From: Pseudomonadota bacterium
GTDB lineage: Bacteria; Myxococcota; Polyangia; Polyangiales; Polyangiaceae
Length of the DNA stretch: 8,960 nucleotides
Assembly (NCBI GenBank): GCA_023419055.1
Contig: JAEZYO010001060.1
Coordinates: forward strand, 1 to 8,960
Direction: 5' to 3'
The notes beneath the pieces are model-generated. The model had not been told where the DNA came from and did no database searches. It worked only from the letters and a program-made list of their open reading frames with translations. Position numbers and translations under genes: made by a program. Below, one piece after another: positions 6,482 through 8,960 of this stretch (positions are counted from its first letter, which is position 1; each line of letters starts with the position of its first letter).

Positions 6482-7174
6482 ATGAAGCAGCTGTCCAAGT
6501 CCCTGTTCCTCATGTTCGCCGTCGTCGCTTGCGGGAGCGAAGATCCTTCCGCGAACGCGGGCGGCCCGGGCGGCGGCTCGAGCACGGAGACGCTCCTGCC
6601 CTGGAAGACGGGCAATCGCTGGACCTACCAGGTGACGGAGGACGGCGAGGTGAGCACGAAAGAGACGACCGTCGGCGATGAAGAGCCGGTAGGCGGAAGC
6701 GGTCCTTCGAGCGGGCTTACCGCGTTCAAGGTGGTCACGAAGAAGAAGGACGGCGCCGACCAGACGGTGAGCTGGCAGGCCGTCGACGGTGACCGGGTCG
6801 TGCGCTACCGGGAGCAGTCCTTCTCCGCCGGGACGAGCACGCTCGAGCTCGAGGAGCACTGGGATCCCCACAAGCTCCACATCGACTGGAGCCCCGAGCA
6901 TACGGAGGTCGGGGCGACCTGGCTCGAGGAATACGAAGAGACGAAGCTCCCGGTCGGCGACACCGCGAGCACCTCGAGCCGGCGCGATCGGTGGACGGTG
7001 CTCGCCAACGACGAAGAGCTCACCGTCGGGGCGGGGACCTTCCAGAACGTCGTGGTCTTTCAAAAGGTGGGCGGCGACACCCCGAAGACGTACTACTACG
7101 CGCGCGGCGTCGGGAAGCTGAAGGAAACCGGCGGTCAGACCGAGGAGCTCGTCGACTACGAGCTTGCGGAGTGA
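6482..7174 (+). CDS. Lipoprotein of unknown function in the polyphosphate operon
   Basis: The 230-residue product begins MKQLSKS, has a hydrophobic stretch and the lipobox VVAC with Cys17, followed by GSEDPS, so it should be lipidated on the periplasmic or outer-membrane side. A Gly/Ser linker (about 23-35) precedes a beta-rich domain: LLPWKTGNRWTYQV near the start, paired strands through the middle, then VGAGTFQNVVVFQKV and YYYARGVGKLKE near the end. The W/NxWTYxV start and the AGTF...YYARGVGxxKE ending recur, from memory, in many secreted bacterial proteins of unknown function. There are no other cysteines and no catalytic motif. It starts 10 nt after the DUF4956 stop with a weak AGAG at 6472-6475, and its stop shares a base with the polyphosphate polymerase start (TGATG). 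That coupling suggests it belongs to the same machine, perhaps as an envelope accessory; the role is unproven. Confidence 0.78.
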   Translation: MKQLSKSLFLMFAVVACGSEDPSANAGGPGGGSSTETLLPWKTGNRWTYQVTEDGEVSTKETTVGDEEPVGGSGPSSGLTAFKVVTKKKDGADQTVSWQAVDGDRVVRYREQSFSAGTSTLELEEHWDPHKLHIDWSPEHTEVGATWLEEYEETKLPVGDTASTSSRRDRWTVLANDEELTVGAGTFQNVVVFQKVGGDTPKTYYYARGVGKLKETGGQTEELVDYELAE

Positions 7175-7989
7175 TGCTCCGGCCGGACGCGCCACGAACG
7201 CCTCGCGCCGACGCGGAGATCACCGCGGATCGGGACGAGACCAAGTACCTGATCGCTCAGGAGCATCGCGGCGGCCTGGTTCGCGCCCTCGACCGACACC
7301 TGCCACAGCACCGCTTCCGAGGTGAGGGCCAGAACCTCCTCCCGAGCCCGCAACACTTCGTCTCCACCGTCTACTTCGACACACCGTCGCGCCTGCACTT
7401 CAGGGCGGCGCAGGAGAACGAGGACGATCACGTCAAGGTGAGGGTCAAAGAATATTACGACCTTCACCCTTCCCTCGCCGAGCTCGCGACGAACCTCGAC
7501 GAAGTCCTGCACCGACCGCCCTGGGTCTGGCTCGAGCTCAAGCGACGTCGCGGCACGCGCACGAGCAAGCACCGCGTGCGCGTCGAGCGCCGCCTCGTAC
7601 CCCAGTGGCTCGCGGGCCACGGTGAACGCGCCTCGGGCGAAGCGGAGCTCGTGAGGAGTTACGTGAGCGCGCTCGCCGAGCCGCTGCTCGCTTTCGGCCT
7701 GGTCAACTACCGGCGCTCCTCCTGGCAGAACGAGAGCGGCGGGCTGCGTGTCACGCTCGACTGCGAGCTCGCCTTTTACGAAGCGCCCGATGATCTGTGG
7801 GAAAAACCTGCGCTCGTACGGACGGCCCTCGGCAAGCCGCGCGTGCGCGAGCAGCGGCTGCTGCTCGAGATCAAGCAGCGCGAGGCCATGCCGAGCTGGC
7901 TCGAGGCCGCGCTCGCCGACGCGCGCGCCCGACCCGTCAAGTACAGCAAGTTCGTGCGCGCGCTCGAGGCGCTCGTGACCGATGGCTGA
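7174..7989 (+). CDS. VTC-domain inorganic polyphosphate polymerase
   Basis: This 271-residue protein is a stand-alone VTC catalytic domain. The family, typified by yeast Vtc4, is a tunnel enzyme related to CYTH/triphosphate tunnel metalloenzymes that builds polyphosphate from NTP gamma-phosphates with a divalent metal. Expected strand motifs appear in order: RDETKYLI (Lys24), TVYFDTP, KVRVKEYY (Lys88, Arg90, Lys92), WLELKRRRG (Glu121, Lys123), YRRSS (Tyr179, Arg180, Arg181), LRVTLDCEL (Arg192, Asp196, Glu198), LLEIKQR (Glu232, Lys234) and KYSKF (Lys256, Ser258, Lys259). The basic lining and acidic metal ligands thus look intact and the enzyme should be active. It lacks the SPX domain and membrane helices of the yeast subunits. 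I chose ATG 7174, overlapping the lipoprotein stop, because the open frame farther upstream only shadows that gene. GGAG at 7168-7171 is rather close. The next gene overlaps its end by 8 nt. Confidence 0.92.
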   Translation: MLRPDAPRTPRADAEITADRDETKYLIAQEHRGGLVRALDRHLPQHRFRGEGQNLLPSPQHFVSTVYFDTPSRLHFRAAQENEDDHVKVRVKEYYDLHPSLAELATNLDEVLHRPPWVWLELKRRRGTRTSKHRVRVERRLVPQWLAGHGERASGEAELVRSYVSALAEPLLAFGLVNYRRSSWQNESGGLRVTLDCELAFYEAPDDLWEKPALVRTALGKPRVREQRLLLEIKQREAMPSWLEAALADARARPVKYSKFVRALEALVTDG

Positions 7990-8960
7990 GCAGCTGCGGA
8001 GGCTGCTCGCGCGCTTCGGCCCGCTCGTGGTCGGCGCGATCCTGCTCACCGTCTACCTGCATTTACCCGATCCGAGCGCTCCCACCGCGAGCGTGGACAA
8101 CGACACGAGCGCCGGCGTCTCGGAGCAGCTCGAGATCCTAGACGTGCGGCCGCTCGATCCCACGCCGAACAGCGCGGTGGTGATTCGTTACGTCGGCGCC
8201 GCGGAGGTGCTGGGAGCCACGCTCGCCAAGGAACCGATGACCATCCTCGAGCGCCCGCCGGGGGCGCTCGTCGCACGCCTGCCCCCCGACGTCGGCCCGG
8301 GATACCGCAAGATCCGCGTCCACGACGCCGAGGGACGGAGCAAGCCGTTTCGCATCAAGGTCGAAGCCGTCGACTGGCGCAAGCGCTTCCGCAACCTGGT
8401 CGGCGGGCTCGCGCTCGTTCTTTTCGGGCTCGAGCTCTTGTCGCGCGCCGTGAGGGAGGCGACCGGGCTCGACAGCGCGGCCAAGCTCGCGCGCGTCGCC
8501 GTTCGACGTGACGCCTCCTTCGTCTTCGGCGGTCTCGTGGGCGCGCTCGTCCAATCGACGAGCTCGGTCGCGGGGCTGCTCGGCGCGCTCGTGGCCACGA
8601 ACTTGCTCGGGCTCACCGCCGCGGGGGCGGCGTTCCTGGGCGCAGAGCTCGCGAGCGGTGTCGCGCCGTTCCTCTTGACGAGCGTCGTCGCGCCGAACGA
8701 GGGCCTGATCGCGGTCGCGCTCGGCGTCGTGTGGATGCGTTTCGCGACCGACCGACGCCAGAAAGCACTCGGGCGGCTGGTGCTCGGCGCCGGCGTCATG
8801 GCCTTCGGGTTGCACGTCCTCCGCCCCGGCTTCGAACCGCTGCTCTCGGAGCCCTTGCTCATCACTTTGCTGGATGGCTTCCAGGGGCACGGCCTCTTGC
8901 CGACGCTGAACTGCGTGGCGCTCGGGATCGGGCTCGCCGCCCTGTTGCAAGGGCCTGCGC
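7982..8960 (+). CDS. Na+/phosphate-cotransporter-family membrane protein with N-terminal anchor and Ig/TIG-like domain, 3'-truncated
   Basis: From ATG 7982, overlapping the VTC stop, the frame stays open to the right edge, giving 326 codons without a stop. Residues about 12-28 (FGPLVVGAILLTVYLHL) form a membrane segment. Residues about 47-128 look like an Ig/TIG-type beta domain (LEILDVRPLDPTPNSAVV, then GYRKIRVHDAEGRSKPF), presumably outside the cytoplasm. From about 137 the Na/Pi-cotransporter fold starts: NLVGGLALVLFGLELLSRAV, then GGLVGALVQSTSS with Gln191, then LGLTAAGAAFLGAEL. The family's hallmark is two inverted repeats each with a QSSS motif. The first is QSTSS; the second appears to begin at the edge as LLQGPA (Gln323), so it may be degenerate. 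The GANIGTT seen in many members is GAELASG here. It may import phosphate for the polymerase or balance phosphate across the inner membrane; altered motifs leave the substrate open. Confidence 0.82.
   Translation, partial: MAEQLRRLLARFGPLVVGAILLTVYLHLPDPSAPTASVDNDTSAGVSEQLEILDVRPLDPTPNSAVVIRYVGAAEVLGATLAKEPMTILERPPGALVARLPPDVGPGYRKIRVHDAEGRSKPFRIKVEAVDWRKRFRNLVGGLALVLFGLELLSRAVREATGLDSAAKLARVAVRRDASFVFGGLVGALVQSTSSVAGLLGALVATNLLGLTAAGAAFLGAELASGVAPFLLTSVVAPNEGLIAVALGVVWMRFATDRRQKALGRLVLGAGVMAFGLHVLRPGFEPLLSEPLLITLLDGFQGHGLLPTLNCVALGIGLAALLQGPA

Noticed and set aside
6991..7173. 5' extension of the VTC polymerase gene into the lipoprotein gene
   Set aside because: The added residues are an out-of-frame shadow; ATG 7174 overlaps the previous stop and leaves the whole VTC domain intact.

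Overview
The window is GC-rich and fully coding on the + strand: eight same-strand genes with almost no intergenic space. The codon usage (strong G/C third positions, many CTCGAG/GAGCTC pairs), the lipoproteins, and the family of the first gene point to a myxobacterium-like member of Myxococcota (Polyangia). This is an inference from sequence style and remembered families, not from a marker gene. I see no RNA genes, mobile elements, CRISPR arrays or origins, and no gene-free stretch longer than about 10 bases.

Layout. (1) 3-716: 3' part of a secreted-type protein resembling the DUF1554 / endostatin-C-type-lectin-like family. (2) 722-2764: lipoprotein with a phosphohistidine swivel domain followed by a PPDK_N-type ATP-grasp, the domain order of glucan water dikinases. 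(3) 2766-4094: outer-membrane beta-barrel of the phosphate-selective porin O/P type with a long Pro/Ala-rich tether. (4) 4094-5803: thymidylate-kinase-like P-loop kinase fused to about 300 residues of degenerate ~27-residue helical repeats. (5) 5800-6471: DUF4956-type inner-membrane protein. (6) 6482-7174: small lipoprotein of unknown function. (7) 7174-7989: VTC-type inorganic polyphosphate polymerase with its basic tunnel residues intact. (8) 7982 to the right edge: Na+/phosphate-cotransporter-family protein preceded by a membrane anchor and an Ig/TIG-like extracytoplasmic domain.

Six of the seven junctions either overlap by 1-8 nt or leave at most 5 nt, depending on start choice; the seventh gap is 10 nt. 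Genes 2-8 are therefore very probably one translationally coupled operon. The shared theme is phosphate: a phosphate-type porin, a Na/Pi-type transporter, a polyphosphate polymerase with its usual DUF4956 neighbour, and two phosphotransferase-fold enzymes. My inference is that it takes up phosphate across both membranes and builds or exports polyphosphate, or phosphorylates an envelope polymer. The two unusual enzymes, the exported GWD-like dikinase and the repeat-fused TMK-like kinase, are the parts most likely to be undescribed. Their substrates cannot be read from the sequence.
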